Assembly (NCBI GenBank): GCA_037138335.1
Contig: JBAXIO010000016.1
Coordinates: 1-64,000 of the forward strand
Direction: 5' to 3'
From: CAIRDP01 sp037138335
GTDB lineage: Bacteria; Bacteroidota; Bacteroidia; Bacteroidales; FEN-979
Length of the DNA: 64,000 bases
Shown: piece by piece, positions 34,806 to 43,961 of the stretch
Numbering within the stretch: the first letter of the stretch is position 1
Layout of the letters: every line of letters begins with the position of its first letter
Notes under the pieces: generated by a model
The model's input: only the letters and a program-made list of their open reading frames with translations
Databases searched by the model: none
Told to the model about the DNA's origin: nothing
Program-made: the position numbers and the translations under genes

Positions 34806-35378
34806 TTATTTTTTTCGTTTCTTGAGCTGAGGGAAGAGCATTTTGTATGACGTATCTACGTTGCCCCTGGAAATATCGTTAAGTTTTCTGTTTAACAAAA
34901 CCCTTTTCAGGGAGTTTATCCGGTCGACCATCAGGATGCCTTCAATATGGTCGTATTCATGTTGTATTACCCTGGCTATGATACCCTCGAACCTCTGGTC
35001 GTAAGGTTTAAAATCCTCATCAACCCATTTCATCCAGATCGCAGGTTTCCTAAGGATATCTTCCCTCATTCCGGGAAAACTCAGGCAGCCTTCATTGAAA
35101 GTCCATTCTTCACCTTCTTCCCTGTATATTTCAGCATTTATGAAGAGTTTTTTAAAGCCGGCAACTTCGGGGTGGTCTTTGACAAACGGAGAAGCGTCAA
35201 TAGCAAACAGGCGGATGGACCGGTTTACCTGGGGTGCAGCCAGCCCGACCCCATCGGCCTGGTACATGGTTTCCCAGAAGTCGGTGATAAATTGATCAAG
35301 GTCGGGATAATCGGGGCCTATTTCCTGGGCTTTTTTCTTCAACACAGGATGCCCGTATGCGACAACAGGTAGTATCAT
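34806..35378 (-). CDS. def: peptide deformylase
   Basis: 190 residues. The three metal motifs are complete: GVGLAAPQV, EGCLSFPG (metal Cys) and QHEYDHIEG (HExxH). It removes formyl from new N-termini. The ATG overlaps the ruvX stop by 4 nt. Confidence 0.96.
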   Translation of the reverse strand: MILPVVAYGHPVLKKKAQEIGPDYPDLDQFITDFWETMYQADGVGLAAPQVNRSIRLFAIDASPFVKDHPEVAGFKKLFINAEIYREEGEEWTFNEGCLSFPGMREDILRKPAIWMKWVDEDFKPYDQRFEGIIARVIQHEYDHIEGILMVDRINSLKRVLLNRKLNDISRGNVDTSYKMLFPQLKKRKK

Positions 35379-35812
35379 GAATGTTTTAATTCTTTTTTAT
35401 TGCTTTCTGATTCCATGAATGACTGGAGGATGATCGTCGCACTTACAGAGTCGACAAGGCTTTTGTCGCGACGCGCCATCTTCTTCAGCCCCGATTCGAG
35501 TATGACCCTTCCGGCAATAAGAGAAGTAAAGCGTTCATCCATTCTTTCAACCCTTATACCAGGGAATGCCCTTGCAAGTTGTTTTACAAAAGGTTCTATA
35601 AACCTTGACGATTCAGAAGGGGAATTATCCATTCGTTTTGGCTCCCCCACCACAAAACACTCAACGGGATTAGCCGAAATATAATTTTTCAGGTACTCCA
35701 GGAGTTTCATTGTTGGTAAAGTGCCCAGGGCCGTAGCTATGATCTTAAGCTCGTCAGTAACTGCGAGCCCGCTGCGTTTTTGGCCATAATCGATTGCGAG
35801 AATCCTTCCCAT
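35375..35812 (-). CDS. ruvX: Holliday junction resolvase-like RuvX/YqgF
   Basis: 145 residues, RNase H fold. Start GRILAIDYGQKRSGLAVTD, then VGEPKRMDNSPSE and RMDERFTS, then the acidic end KSLVDSVSATIILQSF. Known role: pre-16S rRNA end processing and/or Holliday junction resolution. First of ruvX-def-TPR. Confidence 0.93.
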   Translation of the reverse strand: MGRILAIDYGQKRSGLAVTDELKIIATALGTLPTMKLLEYLKNYISANPVECFVVGEPKRMDNSPSESSRFIEPFVKQLARAFPGIRVERMDERFTSLIAGRVILESGLKKMARRDKSLVDSVSATIILQSFMESESNKKELKHS

Positions 35813-35826
35813 GTCTGTCTCCGTTG

Positions 35827-35858
35827 CAAAGGTACAAATTATTTATTTTGTACATTTG
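35827..35858. promoter_or_regulatory. back-to-back -7 elements for ruvX and dapD
   Basis: Minus-strand TACCTTTG (35827-35834) is 14 nt before the ruvX ATG; plus-strand TACATTTG (35851-35858) is 20 nt before the dapD ATG. Both match TAnnTTTG. -33 elements are not clear for either. Confidence 0.5.
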
Positions 35859-35878
35859 AACCCAAATATTGCCTTAAC

Positions 35879-36697
35879 ATGTACGATCAGCTCCGTTCTT
35901 TAATCGAACTAGCCTGGGAGAAACGGGAACTCCTCAGCAGGCCCGAAACCCAGAAAGCGATACGTGAGGTGATCCGCCTCCTTGACAAGGGAGCGGTACG
36001 CATAGCAGAGCCCCTGATTGAAGGCTGGATCATCAACGAATGGGTCAAGAAAGCGGTGATCCTGTATTTCCCCATACAAAAGATGTCGGTTACCGAGGCC
36101 GGGCCGCTTGAATTCTATGACAAGATCCCCCTTAAAAAAGGATACAAGTCCCTGGGCATAAGGGTAGTTCCCCATGCCGTTGCGCGGTTTGGCTCTTTTA
36201 TTTCAGAAGGTGTGGTTCTCATGCCTTCCTATATAAATATTGGCGCATACATTGACCATGGCAGCATGGTTGATACCTGGGCCACGGTAGGGTCTTGCGC
36301 ACAAGTCGGTAAGAACGTCCATCTGAGCGGCGGGGTCGGACTGGGAGGGGTCCTTGAGCCTGTCCAGGCCGCACCGGTGATCATAGAGGACGGTTGTTTC
36401 ATAGGGTCCAGGTGCATTATTGTTGAAGGAGTGCGGATTGGGAAAGAAGCCGTTCTAGGGGCCAATGTGGTACTCACCTCATCAACCCGTATCATCGATG
36501 TATCGGGGAGCAAGCCCGTCGAACACAAGGGTATGGTGCCCCCAAGGTCGGTAGTCATCCCGGGGAGTTTCGAAAAAACTTTTCCGGCAGGTAAATTCCA
36601 GGTTAGCTGTGCTCTCATCATAGGGAAACGCAAAGCTTCGACTGACCTAAAAACCTCCCTGAACCAGGCCTTGAGGGATTTTAATGTAAGTGCGTGA
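35879..36697 (+). CDS. dapD: tetrahydrodipicolinate N-succinyltransferase
   Basis: 272 residues from ATG 35879. An earlier in-frame start at 35780 lies upstream of the promoter box and overlaps ruvX, so it is rejected. An N-terminal helical domain is followed by a left-handed beta helix with hexapeptide repeats (IGAYIDHGSMVDTWATVGSCAQVGKNVH in pieces; GGVGLGGVLEP). It catalyses the succinyl branch of the DAP-lysine pathway, feeding peptidoglycan and lysine. Confidence 0.95.
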   Translation: MYDQLRSLIELAWEKRELLSRPETQKAIREVIRLLDKGAVRIAEPLIEGWIINEWVKKAVILYFPIQKMSVTEAGPLEFYDKIPLKKGYKSLGIRVVPHAVARFGSFISEGVVLMPSYINIGAYIDHGSMVDTWATVGSCAQVGKNVHLSGGVGLGGVLEPVQAAPVIIEDGCFIGSRCIIVEGVRIGKEAVLGANVVLTSSTRIIDVSGSKPVEHKGMVPPRSVVIPGSFEKTFPAGKFQVSCALIIGKRKASTDLKTSLNQALRDFNVSA

Positions 36698-36704
36698 GCA
36701 AGAG

Positions 36705-36770
36705 TGAACGGTGAACAGTGAACAGTAATAAGTGACTAGTCACCAGTAACCATTCACCAGTCACTAAACA
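36705..36770. repeat. inverted/tandem short-repeat array
   Basis: Left half has GTGAACGGTGAACAGTGAACAG; right half has the same kinds of words inverted (CACCAGTAACCATTCACCAG). The two meet in the perfect palindrome GTGACTAGTCAC at 36732-36743. The stretch 36749-36765 is the exact inverse of 6352-6368. It fills the gap between dapD and the GT9 gene. Confidence 0.85.
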
Positions 36771-36786
36771 AGAAAAGGGGAGTAAA

Positions 36787-37788
36787 TTGAAAATACTGGT
36801 TATCCAAACTGCCTCCATAGGTGATGTGATCCTTGCAACCCCGGTAAACGAAGGTTTACATCACGCATACCCATCCGCAGAAATAGATTTAATGGTAAAA
36901 AAGGGGATGGAGGGTTTATTTAAGGGTCATCCTTATATCCGCCGTCTCATTTTATGGGACAAGTCAGAAAAATACAAGGATTTCCTGAGGATACTGATGG
37001 ATGTAAGGAAATCAAGATATGACCTTGTTGTTAACATGCAGAGGTTTGCCCTTACCGGTTTGCTTACGGCATTTTCAGGGGCATCGGACACCATTGGTTT
37101 CAGTAAAAATCCATTTTCATTTCTTTTTTCAAAACGGGTCCCGCATCTCATAGGGAAAGGAGTACACGAAGTCGAGCGGAATATCTCCCTCATCAGGTCT
37201 GTGACACCTGCGGGGCAAAGGGCCCTGGGGTTCGGAAGCGTACCCAGGCCGAAACTTTACCCCTCCCCTTCCGATGAGGCAAGGGTTTTGCCTTATAAAA
37301 CCAGGCCTTATGTGACCATTTCACCGGCTTCGTTGTGGTATACGAAGCAATACCCGGCCGAGAAATGGGTGGAACTGATCCGAACACTGCAACCAGGGCT
37401 CCAGGTTTACCTCCTTGGATCAGTTTCGGATATCACGCTTTGTGAAGAGATCAGGGATTCATCAGCTAATGAGGCAATACAGGTCCTTGCCGGCAATCTC
37501 AGCCTGCTTGAATCGGCAGCGCTGATGAAAGAGGCCCTGTTAAATTTTACCAACGACTCGGCGCCCATGCACCTTGCATCGGCTGTAAATGCTGCTGTTG
37601 CCGTAGTCTATTGCAGCACCATCCCCGAATTTGGTTTCGGGCCTCTTTCTGAACGAAATTGGATCATCCAGACCAGGGAGGAGCTTAAGTGCCGTCCATG
37701 CGGACTGCATGGAAGAAAAGAATGCCCGCTTCAGCATTTTAAGTGCGCAAACGGCATCAGTCCCGGCCAGTTTCCATCAAGGCTTTAA
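36787..37788 (+). CDS. glycosyltransferase family 9 (heptosyltransferase-like)
   Basis: 333 residues from a TTG start; the first residues (KILVIQTASIGDVILATPV) match the family start and no ATG is available. AAAAGGGGAG stands 4 nt upstream, an unusually good Shine-Dalgarno for this phylum. It has two Rossmann domains: ISPASLWYTKQYPAEKW begins the second, and NFTNDSAPMHLASAV is the sugar-nucleotide site. GT9 enzymes add heptose (ADP-heptose) to lipid A-core. The exact acceptor is unknown. Confidence 0.85.
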   Translation: MKILVIQTASIGDVILATPVNEGLHHAYPSAEIDLMVKKGMEGLFKGHPYIRRLILWDKSEKYKDFLRILMDVRKSRYDLVVNMQRFALTGLLTAFSGASDTIGFSKNPFSFLFSKRVPHLIGKGVHEVERNISLIRSVTPAGQRALGFGSVPRPKLYPSPSDEARVLPYKTRPYVTISPASLWYTKQYPAEKWVELIRTLQPGLQVYLLGSVSDITLCEEIRDSSANEAIQVLAGNLSLLESAALMKEALLNFTNDSAPMHLASAVNAAVAVVYCSTIPEFGFGPLSERNWIIQTREELKCRPCGLHGRKECPLQHFKCANGISPGQFPSRL

Positions 37789-37807
37789 TTTGATCCGAAA
37801 TTATAGG

Positions 37808-37815
37808 TAATTTTG
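37808..37815 (+). promoter_or_regulatory. -7 element for the TsaC-like gene
   Basis: TAATTTTG, 22 nt before the TTG start at 37838 or 52 nt before the ATG at 37868. No matching -33 box. Confidence 0.35.
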
Positions 37816-37837
37816 TTCCCCGTTAACATCATGTAAA

Positions 37838-38416
37838 TTGCACGACGAAGCGTTTAAACAGGAATTGATGTCTTGCCTGGGAACTTTGAACTCAGGAGGG
37901 TCCATACTATATCCCACCGACACCATCTGGGGCATCGGCTGCGATGCAACAAGGGAAGATGCTGTGCGTAAAATATACAGGATCAAAAAACGCATGAGTA
38001 GCAAAAGCCTGATCCTCCTTCTCGACAGTCCGAATAAACTTTCTCTTTACGTTGAATCTGTCCCGTTGATCACCTGGGACCTGTTAAAGAACGTCACTTC
38101 CCCTCTTACCATTATTTACCCCAGGGGCAGGAACCTGGCCCCGAATGTACTTGCCGAAGACGGCTCCGTGGCAATACGAATTGCCGATCATGAATTTTGC
38201 AGGGAGATGATCAGGCAATTCGGGAAGCCCATTGTTTCCACTTCTGCGAATTTATCAGGGTCATCAAATCCCCTGAATTTTGCCGATATCAACCCGCTTA
38301 TACTCGGGCAGGTTGATTACACTGTGGGCCTGTATCATGACAGCATTTCATCCCTGAAGCCTTCCCGCATAATCAAGCTATACGAAAACGGGGAATTCAG
38401 CGTTATTAGACAATAA
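37838..38416 (+). CDS. L-threonylcarbamoyladenylate synthase (Sua5/YciO/YrdC)
   Basis: 192 residues from TTG 37838; ATG 37868 is the alternative, and both precede the conserved core. Core motifs: GGSILYPTDTIWGIGCDA, KIYRIKKRMSSKSLILL, SPLTIIYPR, and VSTSANLSGSSNP. It makes the threonylcarbamoyl-AMP used for t6A37 in tRNA. It ends before the SUA5 extension, so it is of the YrdC/TsaC type. The YciO paralogue cannot be excluded. Confidence 0.88.
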   Translation: MHDEAFKQELMSCLGTLNSGGSILYPTDTIWGIGCDATREDAVRKIYRIKKRMSSKSLILLLDSPNKLSLYVESVPLITWDLLKNVTSPLTIIYPRGRNLAPNVLAEDGSVAIRIADHEFCREMIRQFGKPIVSTSANLSGSSNPLNFADINPLILGQVDYTVGLYHDSISSLKPSRIIKLYENGEFSVIRQ

Positions 38417-38430
38417 TTTCCCGGAGCCTG

Positions 38431-40779
38431 ATGAAGTATTTTTACATTAGTTTTTTATTGTTACTGCTGATATCGCAGGGGACTTATGCCCTGCCCGACA
38501 ATGCAAAAAAAAATACTATTTCGGGCAAGGTCACCGATAAAAGCGATGGGGAATCGCTGGTTGGTGCAACTGTATTTGTCAAAGAATTGAAAACGGGAAC
38601 CACCACCGACCAGTACGGAAGGTTTTCGCTTACTTTGCCTGAAGGGACCTACAACTTTGTCTTTTCATTCATTGGGTATACCCCTGCCACCCTGGAGATC
38701 CCTCTTGATAAGGACATCAGCCTGAAAATGGAACTTGCCACGGAACAGAAAGAACTGCAGGAAGTGGTTGTGAGGAGCGACAGGAACGACCAGAACGTGG
38801 TCAAGCCCCAGATGAGCGTATTCAAGATGGATATTCACACAATCCAGAAGATCCCGGCCCTTATGGGTGAAGTGGATGTGATCAAGGCTATCCAGCTGCT
38901 CCCCGGGGTCCAGAGCGTCAGTGAAGGATCCAGTGGGTACAGCGTCAGGGGGGGGGCGCCTGACCAGAACCTCATCCTGCTTGATGAAGCCACGGTATAC
39001 AATGCATCCCATCTCATGGGGTTTTTCTCGGTGTTCAATAATGATGCGGTCAAGGATGTCAAATTATACAAGGGTGATATACCCGCGAATTACGGAGGCA
39101 GGCTTGCATCAGTTCTGGATGTCAGGATGGACGAAGGAAACTCAAAAGGATATGAGGTCAACGGGGGTATTGGTATCATTTCCAGCAGGATTACCATAGA
39201 GGGCCCGATAAAAAAAGAAAGGTGTTCATTTATTGTTTCCGGGAGACGTACTTATGCCGATCTTTTTCTTCCGCTTTCGTCCAATAAAGCACTTCAGAAT
39301 AACCATCTGTATTTTTACGACCTGAATGCCAAGATAAATTATGTTATAAACGAAAACAATACCGTCTATTTATCGGGTTACTTCGGGAGGGATGTTTTCA
39401 GCAACCAGTTCTCAAAAATGAGGTGGGGCAATGGTACCGGTACATTCCGCTGGAACCACGTATTTTCAAAAAAACTATTTTTCAACCTGACCAGCCTCTA
39501 TAGCGACTACCGTTATCTGCTCGGGACCCCTGATGGGAATTCAAACTCTTTCGAGTGGAATGCCAACCTCAGGGACCTGGGAATAAAAGGCGATTTTTCA
39601 TGGTATATCAATCCGAAAAACACCCTTCGTTTCGGGGGCGCTGTGACCTACCATATGATAAATCCGGGGACGGCAACCGGTATCGGGAGCGAAACGGTAT
39701 TCAGCAGCATCCAGGTTCCGAAGAATTATTCCATTGAATCGGGCCTTTATGCCACGAATGAACAAAAGATAGGACCCCATCTTGTTGCAACCTACGGGCT
39801 CAGGCTTTCACTGTTCCAGAATATCGGACCGGGAACCGTTTTTCATTACACAACCAACCATGTCGCTATTGATTCCACGGTATACAAAGCCGGGATTGTT
39901 TACAACACTTATGGGGGCATAGAGCCCAGGCTGGGATTGATGTATGACTTCAACGGGAAATCTTCGGTAAAAGCAAGCTATGCTCGTACTTACCAGTATC
40001 TCCAGCTTGCCCAGAATTCATCGGCAGGCACCCCGCTTGACATTTGGTTCCCTGCCAGCCCGAATATAAAACCCCAGGTCGGCGACCAGGTAGCCCTTGG
40101 TTATTTCAGGAATTTCCGCCATAATACTATAGAGACATCCGTAGAAGTATACTATAAGTGGATGCAGAATGTTATAGATTTTAAGAACTTCGCACAACTG
40201 CTGCTCGTCGACACGCTTGAAGGCCAGGTAAGAACCGGCAGAGGATATTCATATGGCATTGAATTTCTCGTAAGGCTTAACGAAAAGATAGTCAGCGGAT
40301 GGGTCAGCTATACTTACTCCCGGTCATTCCGCATGATCCCTGAAATTCAGGATAACCCTTATCCTGCCCCCTACGACAAGCCCAATAATATCAGTGTGGT
40401 GTTGAATTTCCAGGTATCGAAACGCTGGAGCATCAGCGCCAACTGGGTTTATGCAACCGGGGCGCCGGTGACTTTCCCAACCGGAAGGGCTACCATCGCA
40501 GGCAAGGTTATCCCCATATATTCCGAACGCAATGCATACCGCTACCAGGATTACCACCGTCTTGACCTGTCGGTAACCTTTTCGTCGAAGCAAAAGCCCA
40601 ACCGGAGGTTTTCATGGGACCTGAATTTCTCGGTTTACAATGCATATAACCGCCACAACACCTGGTCCATCAATTTCGTACAGGACAACGTCGATCCGAA
40701 TGTCACCTACGCCGAGAAGATTTACCTTTTCGGGGTCATCCCTTCAGTAACATTTAATTTTCACTTCAAACATGAATAA
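38431..40779 (+). CDS. TonB-dependent receptor with carboxypeptidase-regulatory-like domain
   Basis: 782 residues: signal peptide, beta-sandwich domain (about 28-105; ISGKVTDKSDGESLVGATV), plug (about 115-230, SVRGGAPDQNLILLDEATVYN) and an outer-membrane barrel. It is followed with an 8-nt overlap by a DUF4249 lipoprotein, a pair that recurs in Bacteroidetes and that replaces SusC/SusD here. The transported substrate is unknown. It differs from the metal-linked receptor at 14404-16752 by lacking the ACCNL cysteines. Confidence 0.88.
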   Translation: MKYFYISFLLLLLISQGTYALPDNAKKNTISGKVTDKSDGESLVGATVFVKELKTGTTTDQYGRFSLTLPEGTYNFVFSFIGYTPATLEIPLDKDISLKMELATEQKELQEVVVRSDRNDQNVVKPQMSVFKMDIHTIQKIPALMGEVDVIKAIQLLPGVQSVSEGSSGYSVRGGAPDQNLILLDEATVYNASHLMGFFSVFNNDAVKDVKLYKGDIPANYGGRLASVLDVRMDEGNSKGYEVNGGIGIISSRITIEGPIKKERCSFIVSGRRTYADLFLPLSSNKALQNNHLYFYDLNAKINYVINENNTVYLSGYFGRDVFSNQFSKMRWGNGTGTFRWNHVFSKKLFFNLTSLYSDYRYLLGTPDGNSNSFEWNANLRDLGIKGDFSWYINPKNTLRFGGAVTYHMINPGTATGIGSETVFSSIQVPKNYSIESGLYATNEQKIGPHLVATYGLRLSLFQNIGPGTVFHYTTNHVAIDSTVYKAGIVYNTYGGIEPRLGLMYDFNGKSSVKASYARTYQYLQLAQNSSAGTPLDIWFPASPNIKPQVGDQVALGYFRNFRHNTIETSVEVYYKWMQNVIDFKNFAQLLLVDTLEGQVRTGRGYSYGIEFLVRLNEKIVSGWVSYTYSRSFRMIPEIQDNPYPAPYDKPNNISVVLNFQVSKRWSISANWVYATGAPVTFPTGRATIAGKVIPIYSERNAYRYQDYHRLDLSVTFSSKQKPNRRFSWDLNFSVYNAYNRHNTWSINFVQDNVDPNVTYAEKIYLFGVIPSVTFNFHFKHE

Positions 40780-41620
40780 GCTCCTCTTAAGCCTGCTCAT
40801 CCTTTTATTGATCGCCGGATGTACCGAGAGGATCAATGTGAACCTCGATAATTCCTATATCAGGCTGGTGGTTGACGGCGGCATTACGAACGACAGTATG
40901 CAGCAGAGCGTCAGCCTCAGCAAATCGGCAAGCTATTTTTACAACCAGCCGCCTCCTATGATAAGCCATGCAATGGTTACTGTAAGCGATGGCTCATTCC
41001 TCGATACACTTGTGGAAGAACTGCCCGACAATCCGGGAATTTACACCCTGCCAAAAAATTTCAGGGGCGTGATTGGTAAAACATACGGCCTGGATATCAA
41101 ACTACCCGAAGTCATAGGTAACAGTGCCGAATACTCTTCTGCATGCAAGATCATGAAAGTTGCCCGGCTTGATTCCATCAAGGCCGAGTTTAATCCTGAC
41201 CTTGGGAAGAACGGGCACTGGCTGGTCAAGATATATGCACAGGAACCCGGCGATGAAATAAACTTTTACCTGCTTAAATATTACCGTAACGGAGTGCTGA
41301 TGACTGACTCTATCCAGAAATGGTCAACCTCCGATGACAAGTATTTCAACGGAAGCTATATCAAGGGGCTTACAGCCTTTTACATCAACAACGGCCATCC
41401 ATGGGAAACCCTTCATCCGGGCGACACCCTGATCGTTCAGATGAGCGGCATCACCAGGGAATACTATGATTTCATCCAGGAGGTACAGCAGGCCGGTTAC
41501 CAGATCCCATTTTTCTCGGGACCTCCCGCCAACGTGGAAGGCAACATCAGCGGCGGCGGGGTGGGATTTTTCACGGCTTACTCCAATTCTTTCGCCAAAC
41601 TCATTATCCCGGCAAAGTAA
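40772..41620 (+). CDS. DUF4249 lipoprotein
   Basis: 282 residues, lipobox IAGC (Cys17). Beta-rich start TERINVNLDNSYIRLVVDGGITND, typical of DUF4249, which sits beside FecA-like TonB receptors. It overlaps the receptor gene by 8 nt, so it is coexpressed and probably forms a surface-exposed partner of the receptor. There is no SusD-like TPR fold. The function is unknown beyond this association. Confidence 0.82.
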   Translation: MNKLLLSLLILLLIAGCTERINVNLDNSYIRLVVDGGITNDSMQQSVSLSKSASYFYNQPPPMISHAMVTVSDGSFLDTLVEELPDNPGIYTLPKNFRGVIGKTYGLDIKLPEVIGNSAEYSSACKIMKVARLDSIKAEFNPDLGKNGHWLVKIYAQEPGDEINFYLLKYYRNGVLMTDSIQKWSTSDDKYFNGSYIKGLTAFYINNGHPWETLHPGDTLIVQMSGITREYYDFIQEVQQAGYQIPFFSGPPANVEGNISGGGVGFFTAYSNSFAKLIIPAK

Positions 41621-41704
41621 TTGTTAAGGGATAGCCTGTAAGATTATCTTTTCTGTTCAAGTAATTTGTATTTTCGTATGATAAATAAACTGAATTCATT
41701 TATC

Positions 41705-43054
41705 ATGGACTCATCACTTTTTGCAATATCCCCTGTTGACGGAAGATACAGGAAAATAACCGAAAAACTGGCGTCATATTTTTCAGAGGCGGCCATAATC
41801 CAGTACCGTGTCATCGTCGAGATCGAATACTTTATTGCCCTCTGCAAACTTCCTTTGCCGGAGCTGAAAAGCATTGACAGGAAAGCCTTTCCCAAACTGA
41901 GACGCATCGGCGCCCGGTTCAGCAATACCGACGTTGTCCGTGTCAAGGACATTGAAAGGGAGACCAACCACGATGTGAAAGCTATAGAGTATTTTCTTAA
42001 AGAGAAATTCAGGGAGCTGGGGTTGTCGGAATATTCTGAATTCGTCCACTTCGGGCTTACTTCCCAGGATGTGAACAACACGGCCTTCCCCATGGCCACC
42101 AGGGATGCATTTGTTGAAGTTTACCTGCCATTGCTGGAAGAGGTTTTTAATATACTTTACGCCCGTTCCCAGGAGTGGAAGGACGTGGCGATGATGGCCC
42201 ATACTCATGGGCAACCGGCCTCTCCCACCACTGTAGGCAAAGAACTTTTTGTTTTTACCGAAAGGCTCGGGGTGCAGATTGCCATGCTGGGGTCGCTCAG
42301 GTTTGAAGGTAAATTTGGAGGGGCAACCGGGAATTTTAACGCCCATCATGTTGCCTACCCCGATATAGACTGGAACGGTTTTGCCGATGATTTCCTGGAA
42401 AAGTCTTTTGGCCTCAGTAGGCAGAAAACAACAACCCAGATCGAACATTACGATAACCTGGCTGCTCTTTTCGACAACCTGAAACGGATCAATACCATAC
42501 TTATAGACCTTGACCGGGATGTATGGGCTTATATTTCCATGGAATATTTCAGGCAGAAAGTCAAGAAGGGTGAAACCGGTTCATCCACCATGCCGCATAA
42601 AGTAAATCCCATAGATTTCGAAAACTCCGAAGGGAACCTGGGCATTGCCAATACATTATATGAATACCTGTCGGCCAAGCTTCCCATAAGCCGTCTGCAG
42701 AGGGACCTTACCGATTCCACCGTGATCAGGAATATCGGCATGCCTTTTGCACACTCGGTCATCGGGTTTAAATCCCTGCTGAAAGGGCTCGACAAGTTGA
42801 TACTTAACGAAACCAAACTGCAGATTGACCTCAATAACAACTGGGCCGTGGTTTCCGAGGCAATACAGACCATACTCAGGCGCGAAAAATATCCCAATCC
42901 TTACGAAGCTCTTAAAGACCTTACCAGGGGAAACCGGCAGGTGACCCAGGCCGTGCTTCATGAATTTATCGACGACCTTTCTGTAAGCAAAAAGGTAAAA
43001 AACGAACTGAAAAAGATCAGCCCGGGGAACTATACCGGGATTATATCTTTCTGA
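41705..43054 (+). CDS. purB: adenylosuccinate lyase
   Basis: 449 residues from ATG 41705 (MDSSLFAISPVDGRY), chosen because family members begin within a few residues of SPVDGRY; ATG 41678 is possible. Signature GSSTMPHKVNP, plus HFGLTSQDVNNTA and AHTHGQPASPTT. Performs two steps in purine synthesis (SAICAR and adenylosuccinate cleavage). Ends 1 nt before the glycosyltransferase start. Confidence 0.95.
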   Translation: MDSSLFAISPVDGRYRKITEKLASYFSEAAIIQYRVIVEIEYFIALCKLPLPELKSIDRKAFPKLRRIGARFSNTDVVRVKDIERETNHDVKAIEYFLKEKFRELGLSEYSEFVHFGLTSQDVNNTAFPMATRDAFVEVYLPLLEEVFNILYARSQEWKDVAMMAHTHGQPASPTTVGKELFVFTERLGVQIAMLGSLRFEGKFGGATGNFNAHHVAYPDIDWNGFADDFLEKSFGLSRQKTTTQIEHYDNLAALFDNLKRINTILIDLDRDVWAYISMEYFRQKVKKGETGSSTMPHKVNPIDFENSEGNLGIANTLYEYLSAKLPISRLQRDLTDSTVIRNIGMPFAHSVIGFKSLLKGLDKLILNETKLQIDLNNNWAVVSEAIQTILRREKYPNPYEALKDLTRGNRQVTQAVLHEFIDDLSVSKKVKNELKKISPGNYTGIISF

Positions 43055-43055
43055 G

Positions 43056-43925
43056 ATGAAGGTCAGCGGATTCACCTTTGTAAGGAATGCCATCAAGTTC
43101 GACTACCCCGTTGCAGAGGCAATCCGTTCCATTCTGCCCGTTTGTGACGAATTTATTGTGGCAGCAGGCAATTCGGATGATGCAACCAGGGAACTTATCG
43201 CTTCCATTGAGCCGTCAAAGATCCGCATCATCGACAGCGTTTGGGACGACAATCTCAGGGAGGGCGGCAGCGTACTTGCAATAGAGACGAATAAAGCGCT
43301 GGATGCCGTTTCTGACGATACCGACTGGGCTTTTTATATTCAGGCGGATGAAGTGGTCCATGAAAACTTCCTGCCAGCGATACGGGACGGGATGGAAAGA
43401 TGGAAAGATGATGCCAGGGTTGAAGGCCTTCTCTTTAACTACCTGCATTTTTTCGGATCGTATGATTATGTAGCTGCTTCCCGTGACTGGTACCGCCGCG
43501 AGGTGAGGATCATCAGGAAACGTCAGGGAATAAGGTCATACAGGGATGCCCAGGGGTTCCGCAACCAGGGCCGCAAGCTGAATGTAAAACTTCTGGATGC
43601 CTGGGTTTACCATTATGGCTGGGTAAAACCACCGGGCTCACAGCAGGCCAAGCAGGAATCCTTCCACAAACACTGGCATGACGATGAATGGGTCCAAAAC
43701 AACATCCCGCCGGCAGGTGAATTCGATTATAACATCATCAGCGGCCTGAAGAAATTCGAAGGGAGCCATCCGCAAGTAATCAAAAAAAGGATTTCATCCT
43801 TAAACTGGGAGTTCAGGCCCGATCCTGGCAAAAACAAGCTGCCGCCCGTTCAGAAGGTATTGCAAACAATCGAAGACCTCGTTGACTGGCGCATAGGGGA
43901 ATACAAAAACTACAGGATAATTTAA
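43056..43925 (+). CDS. glycosyltransferase family 2-like protein
   Basis: 289 residues with a GT-A start: SGFTFVRNAIKFDYPVAEAIRSIL, DEFIVAAGNSDDATRELI, then WAFYIQADEVVHENFL holding the metal-binding D-E segment QADEVVH. The rest is rich in Trp, His and Tyr (WVYHYGWVKPP). There are no membrane helices. The sugar and acceptor are unknown. Right after purB, so probably expressed with it. Confidence 0.8.
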   Translation: MKVSGFTFVRNAIKFDYPVAEAIRSILPVCDEFIVAAGNSDDATRELIASIEPSKIRIIDSVWDDNLREGGSVLAIETNKALDAVSDDTDWAFYIQADEVVHENFLPAIRDGMERWKDDARVEGLLFNYLHFFGSYDYVAASRDWYRREVRIIRKRQGIRSYRDAQGFRNQGRKLNVKLLDAWVYHYGWVKPPGSQQAKQESFHKHWHDDEWVQNNIPPAGEFDYNIISGLKKFEGSHPQVIKKRISSLNWEFRPDPGKNKLPPVQKVLQTIEDLVDWRIGEYKNYRII

Positions 43926-43937
43926 GCTGGCTTTTCG

Positions 43938-43945
43938 TATATTTG
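43938..43945 (+). promoter_or_regulatory. -7 element for the DUF5606 gene
   Basis: TATATTTG fits the consensus and lies 16 nt before the ATG at 43962; no clear -33 box. Confidence 0.45.
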
Positions 43946-43961
43946 CACAAAATAATACTTT

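Noticed and set aside
38431..41620. Polysaccharide-utilisation (SusC/SusD) pair
   Set aside because: The second gene is a DUF4249 lipoprotein, not a SusD-type TPR protein, and no glycoside hydrolase is near.
41783..42448. 221-codon minus-strand open frame
   Set aside because: Antisense shadow of purB.
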